From: Chloroflexota bacterium
GTDB lineage: Bacteria > Chloroflexota > Dehalococcoidia > Lucifugimonadales > Lucifugimonadaceae
Assembly: GCA_030831265.1 (NCBI GenBank)
Contig: JAURLM010000039.1
Span: 1 to 32,068, forward strand
DNA length: 32,068 nucleotides
Direction of reading: 5' to 3'
The notes under the pieces are model-generated. The model saw only the letters and a program-made list of their open reading frames with translations, did no database searches and was not told the origin of the DNA. Each line of letters starts with the position of its first letter. The stretch's first letter is position 1. Of the stretch, positions 16,613-25,065 are shown piece by piece. Both the position numbers and the translations under genes were made by a program.

Positions 16613-16731
16613 CTCTCTGCACGGTGTTCTGGCAGCCGTGCTCTGACGCCGTTTTTTCTCACCTGTTATCTTTCCGCATTGGATTCTTGATCCTGCGATT
16701 TCTTCCAGCTTGATTTAGCGAGGTGAGTTTC

Positions 16732-17574
16732 ATGGCGAGCAGCGAACATGGCAACGTGCCACGGGCAAAAGAACTTGCTGGCAAGGTTGCGATAGTGACC
16801 GGTGCAGGGCGGAGGCGTGGCATTGGCCGTGCATCAGCACTGGTATTGGCAGAGATGGGCGCTGATGTCGTGATAACTGGCACCGGGCGTGACCCTGCGA
16901 CATTCCCGGATGATGAGAAGTCAGTTGGGTGGCGCGATATCGAATCCGTTGCCGACGAGATACGTGCCGTAGGCTCACGTGCTTTGCCACTGGTTGTCGA
17001 TGTGTCTGACGCCGGTCAAGTGCAATCGATGGTTGACCGTGCTGTCGCAGAATTCGGTCGTCTGGATGTCATCGTCAACAACGCTGCAGCACCTTACGGG
17101 CGTGATCGCATGCCAGTGCTGGAAGTTGACCCGGACGTTTTCAAGCGCGTTATAGATGTGAAACTCGGTGGTACGTTTATGTGTTCGCGGGCAGCGGCCG
17201 CGCAGATGGTCAAGCAGGGCGAAGGCGGCAGGATCATCAACCTGTCGTCGATCGTCGGCAAAAGCGGGAGAGCGAACACGGCGGCTTACTCCGCTGCCAA
17301 TTTCGCGGTGGACGGCTTCACGCAAGCCCTGGCGAAGGAACTGGCACCGCTTGGAATCACGGCGAACTCGGTGTGTCCGGGACTAATCGGCACGGCGCGA
17401 CTGGACAATATGAAACCGGAGGCGTGGGATGCCCGCATCAAGTCGATACCCATGCACCGTGCCGGTAGCGACAACGAGGTCGCAGAGCTGATCGGATTTC
17501 TCGCCAGCCCTCGCTCGTCGTATGTGACAGGACAGGCGATCAATGTGAACGGTGGCGACCAAACCGAACGCTGA
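16732..17574 (+). CDS. Short-chain dehydrogenase/reductase with altered catalytic motif
   Basis: 280 residues, classical SDR size. Cofactor loop TGAGRRRGIG (residues 23-32), NNAA (116-119), catalytic Ser173 in NLSSIVG and Tyr186, then PGLIGT (216-221) and the C-terminal SSYVTGQAINVNGG. The YxxxK motif reads YSAAN: the catalytic Lys is Asn190. Everything else, including Asn in NNAA and Ser173, is kept, so the protein probably folds and binds NAD(P) but its proton relay must differ. ATG at 16732 is chosen because GAGGTGA lies five bases before it; GTG three codons upstream is less likely. Family members oxidise alcohols or reduce ketones; substrate unknown. No obvious operon partner. Confidence 0.88.
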   Translation: MASSEHGNVPRAKELAGKVAIVTGAGRRRGIGRASALVLAEMGADVVITGTGRDPATFPDDEKSVGWRDIESVADEIRAVGSRALPLVVDVSDAGQVQSMVDRAVAEFGRLDVIVNNAAAPYGRDRMPVLEVDPDVFKRVIDVKLGGTFMCSRAAAAQMVKQGEGGRIINLSSIVGKSGRANTAAYSAANFAVDGFTQALAKELAPLGITANSVCPGLIGTARLDNMKPEAWDARIKSIPMHRAGSDNEVAELIGFLASPRSSYVTGQAINVNGGDQTER

Positions 17575-17716
17575 TTGTGCACACATCATCCCTCTGTGCT
17601 GCCATTTCCGAGGGCAGTTCAGGTCGGGATGTGAGAAATTGTTCCTGTCAGTCCATTCCCGGCGCATTCCCGGGATGCGATGTGTTGACCGTAACGTGAT
17701 GTGCGGAAGTGACAGC

Positions 17717-18229
17717 GTGCCGAAAATCCCTGAAAGTTGGAAGCTGAGACGAGCGCGAAAACAACGTCGCGTCCAGTATGACGCGCTCCAACGCTTGGGT
17801 TTGGCGACGTCAGGCTCACCGCTTTCTGGTGAGACGTCACTGTGCATCGCATACATGTGCCCGTATGCGTACATGTGCCCGAAAGCAGCGTTCAGGCCAG
17901 CGTTGGTAAGCCAGCGAGATTGCCTGCGACTGTATCCAGAGCAGATGCGACCGCGTTCCGGGTTGAGTGAGCATGCCATGGATACCCTGGCTGAACAACG
18001 GCGATCTGGTCAACGCCTGAACCCGGTGACGTTGTCCATGCTGGACCAGTTTCGTCCCGCGGGTCCCTCGCCAAGTTTTGGGCTGAAGCGTCCTCCCCGG
18101 CCGGGCTACATCGATGCGCCATCACGTCAGCCGGAAACGGGGCGGCAGATTACGCCACCGCGTCTAATTTCTAGTGTTCGCGTCCCCGGTCGGCTGCCGC
18201 GTGTCTTCGTGCCCAGCACGAATGGCTGA
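17717..18229 (+). CDS. Possible hypothetical protein, Arg/Pro-rich
   Basis: A frame of 170 codons from a GTG with GGAAG about seven bases upstream. The start is basic and plausibly helical (WKLRRARKQRRVQYDALQRLG); the second half is rich in Pro and Arg (PRPGYIDAPSRQP, PPRLISSVRVPGRLPR). The repeated YMCP motif comes from a DNA direct repeat. I recognise no family. Competing minus-strand frames are no better. The stretch contains two strong hairpins, so it may equally be non-coding or a decayed gene. Without this frame, 17575-18238 has no gene. Confidence 0.3.
   Translation: MPKIPESWKLRRARKQRRVQYDALQRLGLATSGSPLSGETSLCIAYMCPYAYMCPKAAFRPALVSQRDCLRLYPEQMRPRSGLSEHAMDTLAEQRRSGQRLNPVTLSMLDQFRPAGPSPSFGLKRPPRPGYIDAPSRQPETGRQITPPRLISSVRVPGRLPRVFVPSTNG
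17806..17838. repeat. Inverted repeat (bulged hairpin)
   Basis: GACGT (17806-17810) pairs with ACGTC (17834-17838), and CTCACC (17815-17820) pairs with GGTGAG (17828-17833). A four-base bulge lies on the left arm and the loop is seven bases. It sits ten bases before the next hairpin. No T-run follows, so it is not an intrinsic terminator. Confidence 0.5.
17848..17881. repeat. 7-bp perfect hairpin combined with a 12-bp direct repeat
   Basis: CGCATAC (17848-17854) and GTATGCG (17863-17869) form a perfect stem with an eight-base loop. TACATGTGCCCG occurs at 17852-17863 and again at 17870-17881, 18 bases apart, so the loop sequence is repeated outside the hairpin. Either structured RNA, a protein-binding site with two half-sites, or chance within a coding frame. 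Confidence 0.5.
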
Positions 18230-18238
18230 AGGCGCTGG

Positions 18239-19090
18239 TCAATCGGCTGCGAGATGCTCGCCGACACTATTGCGGGACTGTGACCGGTGCTTCTCTATGA
18301 AGCGTTGTATGACATCGTAGTAGCTGTCCGGGTCAACGAGGTCAGGCCGATCGTGAGTGCCGCCCCGTACGATGTACATTTCCTTCGGATCGTTCGCAGA
18401 TGCGAATACGGATCGGGCGTACCTTATCGGAACTATCTCATCCTCGTCACCGTGAATCACGAGTGTCGGGACATTCAGCGAAGACAGGTGATGAGTTGTC
18501 TCGTAACGGAACCGTAGAAGCTTTGAGAGAGGAAGCATACGCGTCCACGGATACTGGATTGGTGCCAGTTCAGGGAACGATGTCGGCGGTGATTCCAACA
18601 GGAGCGCATCAGGCTTTTTGTCGACAGCTACCCGCGCTGCTACGGCCGCACCCATCGAGACGCCCATGTACACCAGTGGGCCGGGACTCGCATCTTGCGC
18701 GTGATGCCTGCGGATTGCTTCTACAACAGCGGCATGAGCGTCTGCGTAGGTGTCATCTTCCGATGGAGTTCCGTGGCTTCGGCCAAACCCTGAATAGTCG
18801 ATAGCGAGGATGTTCGCGCCGAACCGTTGATGAATGGCGCGGTAGCCGTCCAGCCGTCCGCTGATGTTACCGCCGCTGCCATGCAGGTAGACCCAGGTGG
18901 GGCGTCCGTCGGCAGGGGCAGGCCTGTCTGCCGGGCCGGGCATCCACCAGCCGTGGATCGTGTTGCCCAGATCAGTTTCAAGCCACAGGTTTTCGTAAGG
19001 CAAGCCAACGTGTTCTGGCGTGCCTTTGAATGTCCACTCAGGGAAGTACGCCAGGGAACGCTCCAACCATGTGAGTGCTCGCCTGATCAT
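18239..19090 (-). CDS. Alpha/beta hydrolase, Bem46/ABHD-like serine hydrolase
   Basis: 283 residues. HGSGGN at 70-75 is the oxyanion loop, IDYSGFGRS (97-105) the strand-4 turn, GVSMGAA holds nucleophile Ser145, HGDEDEIVP gives Asp217 and GGTHDRP gives His246. The pattern (HGxGGN, DYxGFGxSxGxPSE, GxSMGaAVA) is that of Bem46/ABHD13-like hydrolases of the S33-type clan, which include lipases and esterases, often membrane-associated. The N-terminus (LTWLERSLAYFPE) is amphipathic; there is no clear signal peptide. The ribosome site is weak. Substrate not predictable. Confidence 0.83.
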   Translation of the reverse strand: MIRRALTWLERSLAYFPEWTFKGTPEHVGLPYENLWLETDLGNTIHGWWMPGPADRPAPADGRPTWVYLHGSGGNISGRLDGYRAIHQRFGANILAIDYSGFGRSHGTPSEDDTYADAHAAVVEAIRRHHAQDASPGPLVYMGVSMGAAVAARVAVDKKPDALLLESPPTSFPELAPIQYPWTRMLPLSKLLRFRYETTHHLSSLNVPTLVIHGDEDEIVPIRYARSVFASANDPKEMYIVRGGTHDRPDLVDPDSYYDVIQRFIEKHRSQSRNSVGEHLAAD

Positions 19091-19162
19091 GCATATAGCG
19101 TATCTGACCTTTATTACGAAAGTATCTGTGTCTACCCGAACATGCCCTGTGGGGTCAGCCGA

Positions 19163-19189
19163 ATCCAGCGGATCCAGCGGATCCAGCTG
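19163..19189. repeat. 9-bp tandem repeat, three copies
   Basis: ATCCAGCGG occurs twice in a row (19163-19171, 19172-19180), followed by a near copy (ATCCAGCTG, 19181-19189). It lies in the non-coding gap between the CoA-transferase and hydrolase genes. Confidence 0.6.
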
Positions 19190-19206
19190 GCAAATTCGGT
19201 ATGCAA

Positions 19207-20454
19207 TTAGTCCGGTTCAGGTAGCGAAATGCCGAGTTCGCTGAGCACTTCTACCGTGTGCTGCCCAAGCGACGGAGAAGGTCGCATTTCGGGCATCCCG
19301 TTCGAAAACTGCACCACGGGGCCAGATGTTCGGTACGTGAACCCGGCCGGGTGATCTAGTTCGATTACGTAGCTGTTAGCCAGTGCCTGTTCATCAGTGA
19401 TGAGTTCTTCGATGAAGCGGATTGGCTCGCACGGGATGTCGTTGGCGCGCAGTTCACGGAACCATTCTTCGGTCGTCCGTTCCGCGAATATTGCCTCCAT
19501 GGTTTGGATTAGCTCACGACCAATCCTGTCTGCTTCCGGTGAAGCGAGATCGAACGACGGGTCCTGCATGCGTGGGTCTTTGAGGCCAAGGAAGTCCAGG
19601 AGCCTTAGGCGTGCGTGCAATGCCAGCGTACCCAGTGCCATTCCGCCGTCTTTCGTGCGAAATGCGCGGTAGTAGCAGCGGTATTCAAGCGGCCTGAGGA
19701 GTCGCTGGTAGTCACTTTGCAGGCGAGTGTAATCCGCTCCGTCTACTATTAGCGCTGGTCGCTCGTTGTCATACCACTTCTGTACCGGTGAGGGGATTTC
19801 GTTGATACGTACAAGCCGCATCGTCTGCATTGCCAGGGCGTTCGCCAGCAGGCTGGTGCTGGCTTTCTGACCTTTGCCGGTTCGGCCACGTTCAAGGAGC
19901 CCGGCCATCACCGCACCGGCAGCAGCGTACGCCGTAGAGAAGTCGATATATGACGATGACCACACCGGGTCTGGCTGGTCATCAGTGAGTTTTCCTTCGT
20001 TCGCCATTGCGCCGGAGTAGCCCTGCATAATCATGTCGAAGCCGGGCATGCCTGCACGCGGGCCTTCGGGTCCGTACGCCGTGATTTCGACGTAGACGAG
20101 TTTCGGGTTACGAGCGGAGAGCGATTCGTAGTCGATACCGAGTTTTGCCGCGGTGTCGGGGCGGTTGTTGGAGATAACCGCGTCCGCTGAATCGACTATT
20201 TTGTCGAGTGCATTGCGGTCAGCGGGGTTCTTGAGGTCCAGGCATACGCTTCGGACGCCGCGGTTGAGCGGTAGAAAGACGCGGCTCTCGTTTGGAGCGA
20301 CCGGGTTCTGGTGTCGCCACGGGTCACCTGTGGGCGGTTCGATCTTTATTACGTCCGCACCCATGTCCGCAAGGAGTTGCCCGGCAAACGGTCCGGCGAT
20401 GAAGTTGCCGAACTCGATGACTCGGATTCCTGCGAGTGGTCCGCTGGCGTTCAT
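19207..20454 (-). CDS. CaiB/BaiF family (class III) CoA-transferase
   Basis: 415 residues from ATG at 20454. The frame stays open to 20538, but the extra 28 residues are Arg-rich and unlike the family. The first residues (GPLAGIRVIEFGNFIAGPFAGQ) start where family members start; LADMGADVIKIEPP, FLPLNRGVRSVCLDLK and the catalytic region PGFDMIMQ with Asp140 (equivalent to Asp169 of formyl-CoA transferase) are canonical. Family III enzymes move CoA between carboxylic acids such as formyl/oxalyl, carnitine, succinyl/itaconate or mesaconate; the partner acid cannot be called here. It lies downstream of the uspA-like gene with a 126-bp gap, so it may or may not share its transcript. Confidence 0.92.
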   Translation of the reverse strand: MNASGPLAGIRVIEFGNFIAGPFAGQLLADMGADVIKIEPPTGDPWRHQNPVAPNESRVFLPLNRGVRSVCLDLKNPADRNALDKIVDSADAVISNNRPDTAAKLGIDYESLSARNPKLVYVEITAYGPEGPRAGMPGFDMIMQGYSGAMANEGKLTDDQPDPVWSSSYIDFSTAYAAAGAVMAGLLERGRTGKGQKASTSLLANALAMQTMRLVRINEIPSPVQKWYDNERPALIVDGADYTRLQSDYQRLLRPLEYRCYYRAFRTKDGGMALGTLALHARLRLLDFLGLKDPRMQDPSFDLASPEADRIGRELIQTMEAIFAERTTEEWFRELRANDIPCEPIRFIEELITDEQALANSYVIELDHPAGFTYRTSGPVVQFSNGMPEMRPSPSLGQHTVEVLSELGISLPEPD

Positions 20455-20580
20455 TCGAGTTGGTGCTCCTGCTGGTCTGCGATGCCGCGTGACATCAAGT
20501 TGAGCCGGAAAACTAACACGCTGCCCCGTTGCGCGCAATTTGTTGTTTTCGCACGATGGCCGAATGAACAGTCGGAACCG

Positions 20581-21453
20581 TTACTGGTTTTTAAGCACCA
20601 GCACAGGATGGTGAGATGCCCGGACGATCTTGTCAGCAACGCTTCCCATCAGCATGCGCTTGAAGCCCGTGCGACCGTGGGAGCAGATGACGATCATTGC
20701 GTCAGGTATGTTGCGGGTATCTTCAAGGATTCGTGCAGCGGCGTTGCCAAGGGCCGCGTGTACCTCCGCTTTCAGCCCTTTTGCTTCTGCCTGTGCGGCG
20801 AACCGGGCAAGATATTCCGTGGCCTTATCACGCTCTGTTGAGATGCCGTAGTCGACTCCGTAATACTCGGCTCCCGGACCTGAAACTGCGAACGCAGGCA
20901 GGTGAATTGCACGAATGAAGAGCAACCGCGCCCCGGTGGCTTCCGCTATGTCCAAAGCGGCAGGCACAGCAGTTTCGGCCAGGTTGGAACCGTCAAGTGG
21001 AACGATGATTGTAGATGGCGAACCAGCGGACACCTGCGTGGCATCAGGGTTGAGTGCGAGAACCGGAATCTCGGCACTACGCAGCACGAGGTCCGTGACG
21101 CTGCCAAGAATTCCGCGTGCGACAACGCTTTCACGGTGTGTAGCCATTGCAATCATGTCGGCTTTGAGTTCGGTGGCCGTTTCCAGGATCGTTTTAGCCG
21201 GAATGCCGGTCTTGACCACGGTACTAACCGTGACTCCCTGTGTTCGCGCTTGCTCGGCTTGGCTGTCGAGATAGTGGTGTGCTGATAGTTCCGCCTTCTT
21301 GGTGGCTTCCGGGCCACTGTGTTCAGGGCTGTGGACTATCGACAGCAGGATGAGTTGAGCGTTCAGGTCTGCCGCCATCGGCGTTACCCAACGCTGCACT
21401 TTTTCAGACGTTTCGGAACCATCCAGTGGAACGAGGATGTTCTTGAAGGTCAT
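20581..21453 (-). CDS. Universal stress protein, two tandem UspA domains
   Basis: 290 residues with two Usp domains: about 1-148 (KNILVPLDGSETSEK at the start, VLALN at the end) and about 155-290 (IIVPLDGSNLAETA to PVLVLKNQ). Domain 2 keeps most of the nucleotide motif, CSHG then nine residues then GS, with the first Gly of the G-2x-G-9x-GS pattern changed to Cys. Domain 1 is more degenerate (ATHR, nine residues, GS) and may not bind ATP. Tandem Usps are cytoplasmic stress proteins of uncertain mechanism. It starts three bases after the small 90-residue gene, with AGGCGAG upstream, so the two are co-transcribed. Confidence 0.92.
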   Translation of the reverse strand: MTFKNILVPLDGSETSEKVQRWVTPMAADLNAQLILLSIVHSPEHSGPEATKKAELSAHHYLDSQAEQARTQGVTVSTVVKTGIPAKTILETATELKADMIAMATHRESVVARGILGSVTDLVLRSAEIPVLALNPDATQVSAGSPSTIIVPLDGSNLAETAVPAALDIAEATGARLLFIRAIHLPAFAVSGPGAEYYGVDYGISTERDKATEYLARFAAQAEAKGLKAEVHAALGNAAARILEDTRNIPDAMIVICSHGRTGFKRMLMGSVADKIVRASHHPVLVLKNQ

Positions 21454-21456
21454 TGG

Positions 21457-21729
21457 TTACTCGCCTTTTTGCTCTTCAATCTCTCGGTGTAGCTCAACCC
21501 AGTTAACAGGGAAGGTATTTCCTAGACGCGAACGCACCTGGCGGGCAGCGTTGCTGGAAGACGCCGGGGGCAACTGGTCTGGTGAGAGGTTTTCCATCTC
21601 AGCACGCTTCATGCCGTTGTGCTGGTGGAGATGCTTCAACCGCATGCGTCGCGGGTGAAGGCTTTTACCTTCACCGGAACCGGCACCGGAACCGGGCGAT
21701 CCACTGTTGTCTGATATTCTCTTGACCAT
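21457..21729 (-). CDS. Small hypothetical protein between trpB and the stress protein gene
   Basis: 90 residues from the ATG at 21729, which has GAAGGG seven bases upstream (an in-frame GTG five codons earlier is less well placed). The N-terminal part is Gly/Ser-rich, the middle is basic with several His (LHPRRMRLKHLHQHNGMKR), and the C-terminal third (ARQVRSRLGNTFPVNWVELHREIEEQ) looks like an ordered helix-turn-helix-like pair. No family recognised. Placement, 28 bases after trpB and three bases before the stress protein gene, plus the good ribosome site, argues that it is real. No signal or membrane segment. Confidence 0.6.
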   Translation of the reverse strand: MVKRISDNSGSPGSGAGSGEGKSLHPRRMRLKHLHQHNGMKRAEMENLSPDQLPPASSSNAARQVRSRLGNTFPVNWVELHREIEEQKGE

Positions 21730-21757
21730 GTCTACACCCTTCACCGTTGTCGATGAG

Positions 21758-22969
21758 TTAGAGCTTCACGCCGCGGGCTCTGGCTACCGTATCGAGGTCT
21801 TTGTCGCCGCGACCGCTCAGCAGTAAAAGAACGGTCTGGTCTGGCGAGAGTCCCGGAGCCATCTTCTGAATGTGGGCGATAGCGTGCGAAGGCTCCAGTG
21901 CCGGGATGATTCCCTCGGTCCTCGTGAGCAGCCTGAACCCTTCGAGAGCTTCGTCATCTGTGACCGCAACGTACTGAGCGCGTTCAGTCTCTTTGAGATA
22001 GGAATGTTCCGGGCCAACGCCGGGGTAGTCCAGCCCGGCGGAGATGCTGTGCGCTTCCAGTATCTGGCCCCAGCGGTCTTGCAGCAGGTAGCTCATCGCT
22101 CCGTGCAGGACTCCGGGCCTTCCCTTGCTCATGGTGGCGGCGTGCTTGCCTTCAAGGCCTTCACCCGCTGCCTCTACGCCAACGAGGATGACGGAAGGGT
22201 CATCGACGAAGCCTGAGAACATGCCGATGGCGTTGCTGCCACCTCCGACGCATGCGATCACGTAGTCAGGGAGCTCGCCCGTCCTGTCGACGAACTGCTG
22301 ACGAGCCTCGGTACCGATAATTGACTGGAAATCCCGGACGATCATTGGGTAAGGGTGCGGTCCGACCGCGCTGCCGATCAGGTAATGCGTCGTCTCAACG
22401 TTCGTCACCCAGTCTCGGATCGCCTCGTTGATGGCGTCTTTTAGCGTGCGGCTGCCAGAGGTGACCGGCACAACTTCGGCACCAAGCTCGTTCATGCGAT
22501 ATACGTTCGGCGCCTGCCGCTTCACGTCTTCCTCGCCCATGTAGACGATGCATTCCAGGCCCATCTGTGCACAAACGGTCGCCGTTGCGACTCCATGCTG
22601 GCCCGCACCTGTCTCTGCGACGATGCGTTTTTTGCCAAGCTGCTTCGCAAGCAGTATCTGGCCGAGCGCATTGTTGATCTTGTGCGCGCCCGTGTGGCAC
22701 AGGTCTTCCCGCTTGATGTAGATCTGCGGGCCGCCAAGTTGTTTCGTGAGGTTGCGAGCAAAGTAGATGGGAGTTGGCCGTCCAACGTAGTCAGCCAGCA
22801 GGGAGTTCAACTCGTCCCAGAAAGCCGCGTCTGCGCGAGCGGTTTCATACGCCTGCTCAAGCTCGGTCAACGCCGCCATCAGCGTTTCGGGGACGAACTT
22901 TCCGCCGAATTGACCAAACCGACCTGAGGCGTCGGGGAGTCCTGTTTTTCTTACGGGTACAGTAGCCAT
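21758..22969 (-). CDS. trpB: Tryptophan synthase beta chain
   Basis: 403 residues from the ATG at 22969. The frame is open to an ATG at 23011, but the first 14 residues there (with a Cys and no family match) look like leader. PLP enzyme that condenses indole with serine. [34 protein letters not shown] with PLP-lysine Lys97, [26 protein letters not shown] phosphate loop and LLSGRGDKD are all canonical for the main TrpB1 type, which normally works with TrpA. No trpA or other trp gene lies in the window, so either trpA is elsewhere or this copy works alone. It heads the small-protein/uspA unit. The ribosome site is poor. Confidence 0.96.
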   Translation of the reverse strand: MATVPVRKTGLPDASGRFGQFGGKFVPETLMAALTELEQAYETARADAAFWDELNSLLADYVGRPTPIYFARNLTKQLGGPQIYIKREDLCHTGAHKINNALGQILLAKQLGKKRIVAETGAGQHGVATATVCAQMGLECIVYMGEEDVKRQAPNVYRMNELGAEVVPVTSGSRTLKDAINEAIRDWVTNVETTHYLIGSAVGPHPYPMIVRDFQSIIGTEARQQFVDRTGELPDYVIACVGGGSNAIGMFSGFVDDPSVILVGVEAAGEGLEGKHAATMSKGRPGVLHGAMSYLLQDRWGQILEAHSISAGLDYPGVGPEHSYLKETERAQYVAVTDDEALEGFRLLTRTEGIIPALEPSHAIAHIQKMAPGLSPDQTVLLLLSGRGDKDLDTVARARGVKL

Positions 22970-23124
22970 GTGCAGTTTTGTGGCCCGTGTGCAGTTGCCG
23001 CGTATCGGCATCAGGATTACTGAAACGTGTAAATCAGGCCAACTCAGGCTAGGATATCAGCCAGCAGAGGCAAACAAGCCGCGTTGACTGAAAGATAACC
23101 GAACTGGAGAATCGTTCACCAATC

Positions 23125-23667
23125 ATGTCTGACACGAATATCACCCGGCCGAATTTCGATGAATACATGATGGGCATCGCCATGGCTGTCAGGGCACGGG
23201 CGAACTGCCAGGGCAACCGTATCGGCGCAGTAATCGTAAAAGACCACCGGATTGTCTCTACCGGGTATAACGGCACGCCTTATGACATGCCGAACTGCGA
23301 TGAAGGTGGATGCGACCGTTGCAATCACACGGAACGCTACGCTTCGGGTACGGGATATGACCTGTGTATCTGCGTTCACGCCGAGCAGAACGCAGTGCTG
23401 GCTGCCGCACGGTTCGGTATCGAGTGTGAGGGTAGCGTGATCTACACCACTATGCGCCCGTGTTTTGGCTGTACCAAAGAGATGCTGCAGGCCAAGATTA
23501 CCGGTGTCCGTTACCTGCACGAATGGGCCTATCCCGGCGAAGAGGAACGGGCCCAGTATGACCGTCTGCAGGCTCGCTTTGTGGATGGAGTGAAACCGGT
23601 CCGTATGACGGACCCGGACGCAACGTGGGCCGTCAGGAGCCTTCGACAGAAGGCGGAATCCAGGTAG
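23125..23667 (+). CDS. Deoxycytidylate deaminase (ComEB/dCMP deaminase family)
   Basis: 180 residues. Zn-dependent cytidine deaminase fold: HAE at 85-87 (His85 ligand, Glu87 proton shuttle) and PCFGC at 112-116 (Cys113, Cys116). GYNGTP (47-52) and an upstream Cys cluster (Cys58, 63, 66, 81, 83) match the second, structural zinc region of dCMP deaminases. The reaction makes dUMP from dCMP, feeding thymidylate synthesis. Divergent from trpB with 155 bases between starts, and followed after 36 bases by the enolase-superfamily gene, with no functional link evident. Confidence 0.9.
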   Translation: MSDTNITRPNFDEYMMGIAMAVRARANCQGNRIGAVIVKDHRIVSTGYNGTPYDMPNCDEGGCDRCNHTERYASGTGYDLCICVHAEQNAVLAAARFGIECEGSVIYTTMRPCFGCTKEMLQAKITGVRYLHEWAYPGEEERAQYDRLQARFVDGVKPVRMTDPDATWAVRSLRQKAESR

Positions 23668-23703
23668 ATTCTTCCATATTCCATCACGTTGAGGGGTTGA
23701 ACA

Positions 23704-24894
23704 TTGAAGATCACTGACATCGAGGTGATTGCGCTTCGTGACACGGGAGACGGCTCGGTCGCTTCGTGGAACATTGGCGCGTCGGATGCAGGCGTCGCTG
23801 CCGGATATGACTTCACACTTGTACGTGTACATACGGACGAGGGAATCACGGGCATCGGCCAGTGCGAGGCCCCTTCGCTGGTGATCCAGGCGGTGGTCGA
23901 GAACTCAATGGGTCTGAAGGCGTTGCTGGTAGGCGAAGACCCGCGTGAGGTTCAACGGCTCTGGCAGAAGATGTACAACGCCACGGGGCTGTACGGGCGG
24001 CACGGCGTCGTGATCGGCGCGATGGGCGCAGTGGAGACGGCGTTGTGGGACATAGCGGGTAAGGCGATGGGTGTTCCTGTGCATCGCATTGCATGGCGGT
24101 CGTTCATGACAACGGCGACTCCCGCCGAGCCACCTGCGACTGTCACGCCGTACCTGACCGTCTACCCGCCCGGCGATGACATAAAGCACCTCCGTGAGCG
24201 CGTGCAGATGGCAGTGGATGCCGGGGCGCGGGCTGTGAAGATCGAGGAATGGCCGGGTCAGTTTGGCAATGTTGACCTGAAGACCGATATCGCGGTCATA
24301 GAGGCGGCGCGTGATGTGCTTGGTGATGAGCGCGAGCTGATGATCGACGTGCAGAGTCGCTGGCGTGACGTCGGACAGGCGTTGCAGACGATCAGGGCTA
24401 TTGAGCAGTTCAGGCCGTACTTCATCGAGGCGCCGCTGCCGGCTGACAATATCGACGGGTACGCGCGGCTTGCGGATGCGACGGATGTTCGGATAGCGGT
24501 CGGTGACTGGGGTTTTTCAGGCAGGCTTGAGTTCGCAGACCTGCTGCGGCGTGGCCGCGTTGACGTGGTGCAGCCGAGTTCGGTGCGCGGCGGTGGTATC
24601 CACGAAATGCTGAACATTGCAGAGGACGCATATCGCCACGGGGCGCTGTGCATACCGCACGCGTGGTGCCACGTGGTTGGGGTGGCTGCTGAGATACAGT
24701 TCGCAGCGATCAGCCCGGTTACTCCTTTTATAGAGTTTCCTATGGCGTTCCCGCGGTCCGAAGCGATTACAGATCTGCTTACACCCATGCTGGAACTTAA
24801 TGATGACGGAACGGTCACCGTTCCAGACAGGCCGGGACTCGGATTCGAACTGAACGAAGATGTTGTCGAAAAATTCCGGGTTGCGCCTTACTAG
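23704..24894 (+). CDS. Mandelate racemase/muconate lactonizing enzyme family protein
   Basis: 396 residues, enolase superfamily. N-terminal capping domain to about 125 (ITDIEVIAL, DEGITGIGQCE, VETALWDIAGKAMGVPV), then a (beta/alpha)-barrel. Metal ligands are visible as MIDVQSRW (Asp215), FIEAPL (Glu242) and VGDWG (Asp268, Asp rather than the common Glu). Lys179 in AVKIEEW is at the strand-2 base position and His319 in IPHAWCH near strand 7, which suggests MandR-type acid-sugar dehydratase or racemase chemistry. The start is TTG with GAGGGG seven bases upstream. This family is often multiplied in SAR202-type genomes. Substrate not predictable. Confidence 0.9.
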   Translation: MKITDIEVIALRDTGDGSVASWNIGASDAGVAAGYDFTLVRVHTDEGITGIGQCEAPSLVIQAVVENSMGLKALLVGEDPREVQRLWQKMYNATGLYGRHGVVIGAMGAVETALWDIAGKAMGVPVHRIAWRSFMTTATPAEPPATVTPYLTVYPPGDDIKHLRERVQMAVDAGARAVKIEEWPGQFGNVDLKTDIAVIEAARDVLGDERELMIDVQSRWRDVGQALQTIRAIEQFRPYFIEAPLPADNIDGYARLADATDVRIAVGDWGFSGRLEFADLLRRGRVDVVQPSSVRGGGIHEMLNIAEDAYRHGALCIPHAWCHVVGVAAEIQFAAISPVTPFIEFPMAFPRSEAITDLLTPMLELNDDGTVTVPDRPGLGFELNEDVVEKFRVAPY

Positions 24895-25065
24895 GTCTCA
24901 GCCTATGAAAATCAATCGCTTTGAGGTGCGATTATCGGCCTGACTTTGGATACTCTGGCAAACACTGAACCGTACTCTGTCGTATCTTCTGAGAAAGAAA
25001 CTATTTCACGCGAATGGGCAAAGCCAGCCCACTGAGACAAATTGACACCTCATCCAATACCAACC

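Noticed and set aside
16619-16657. Possible terminator after the protease gene (GCACGG/CCGTGC with a later T-run)
   Set aside because: Only a 6-bp stem, an 11-base loop, and ten bases between stem and T-run; too weak to call.
17383-17979. Minus-strand frame of 198 codons after the SDR gene
   Set aside because: It overlaps the SDR end, lacks a ribosome site and shows no motif; the plus frame at 17717 is slightly better, though also doubtful.
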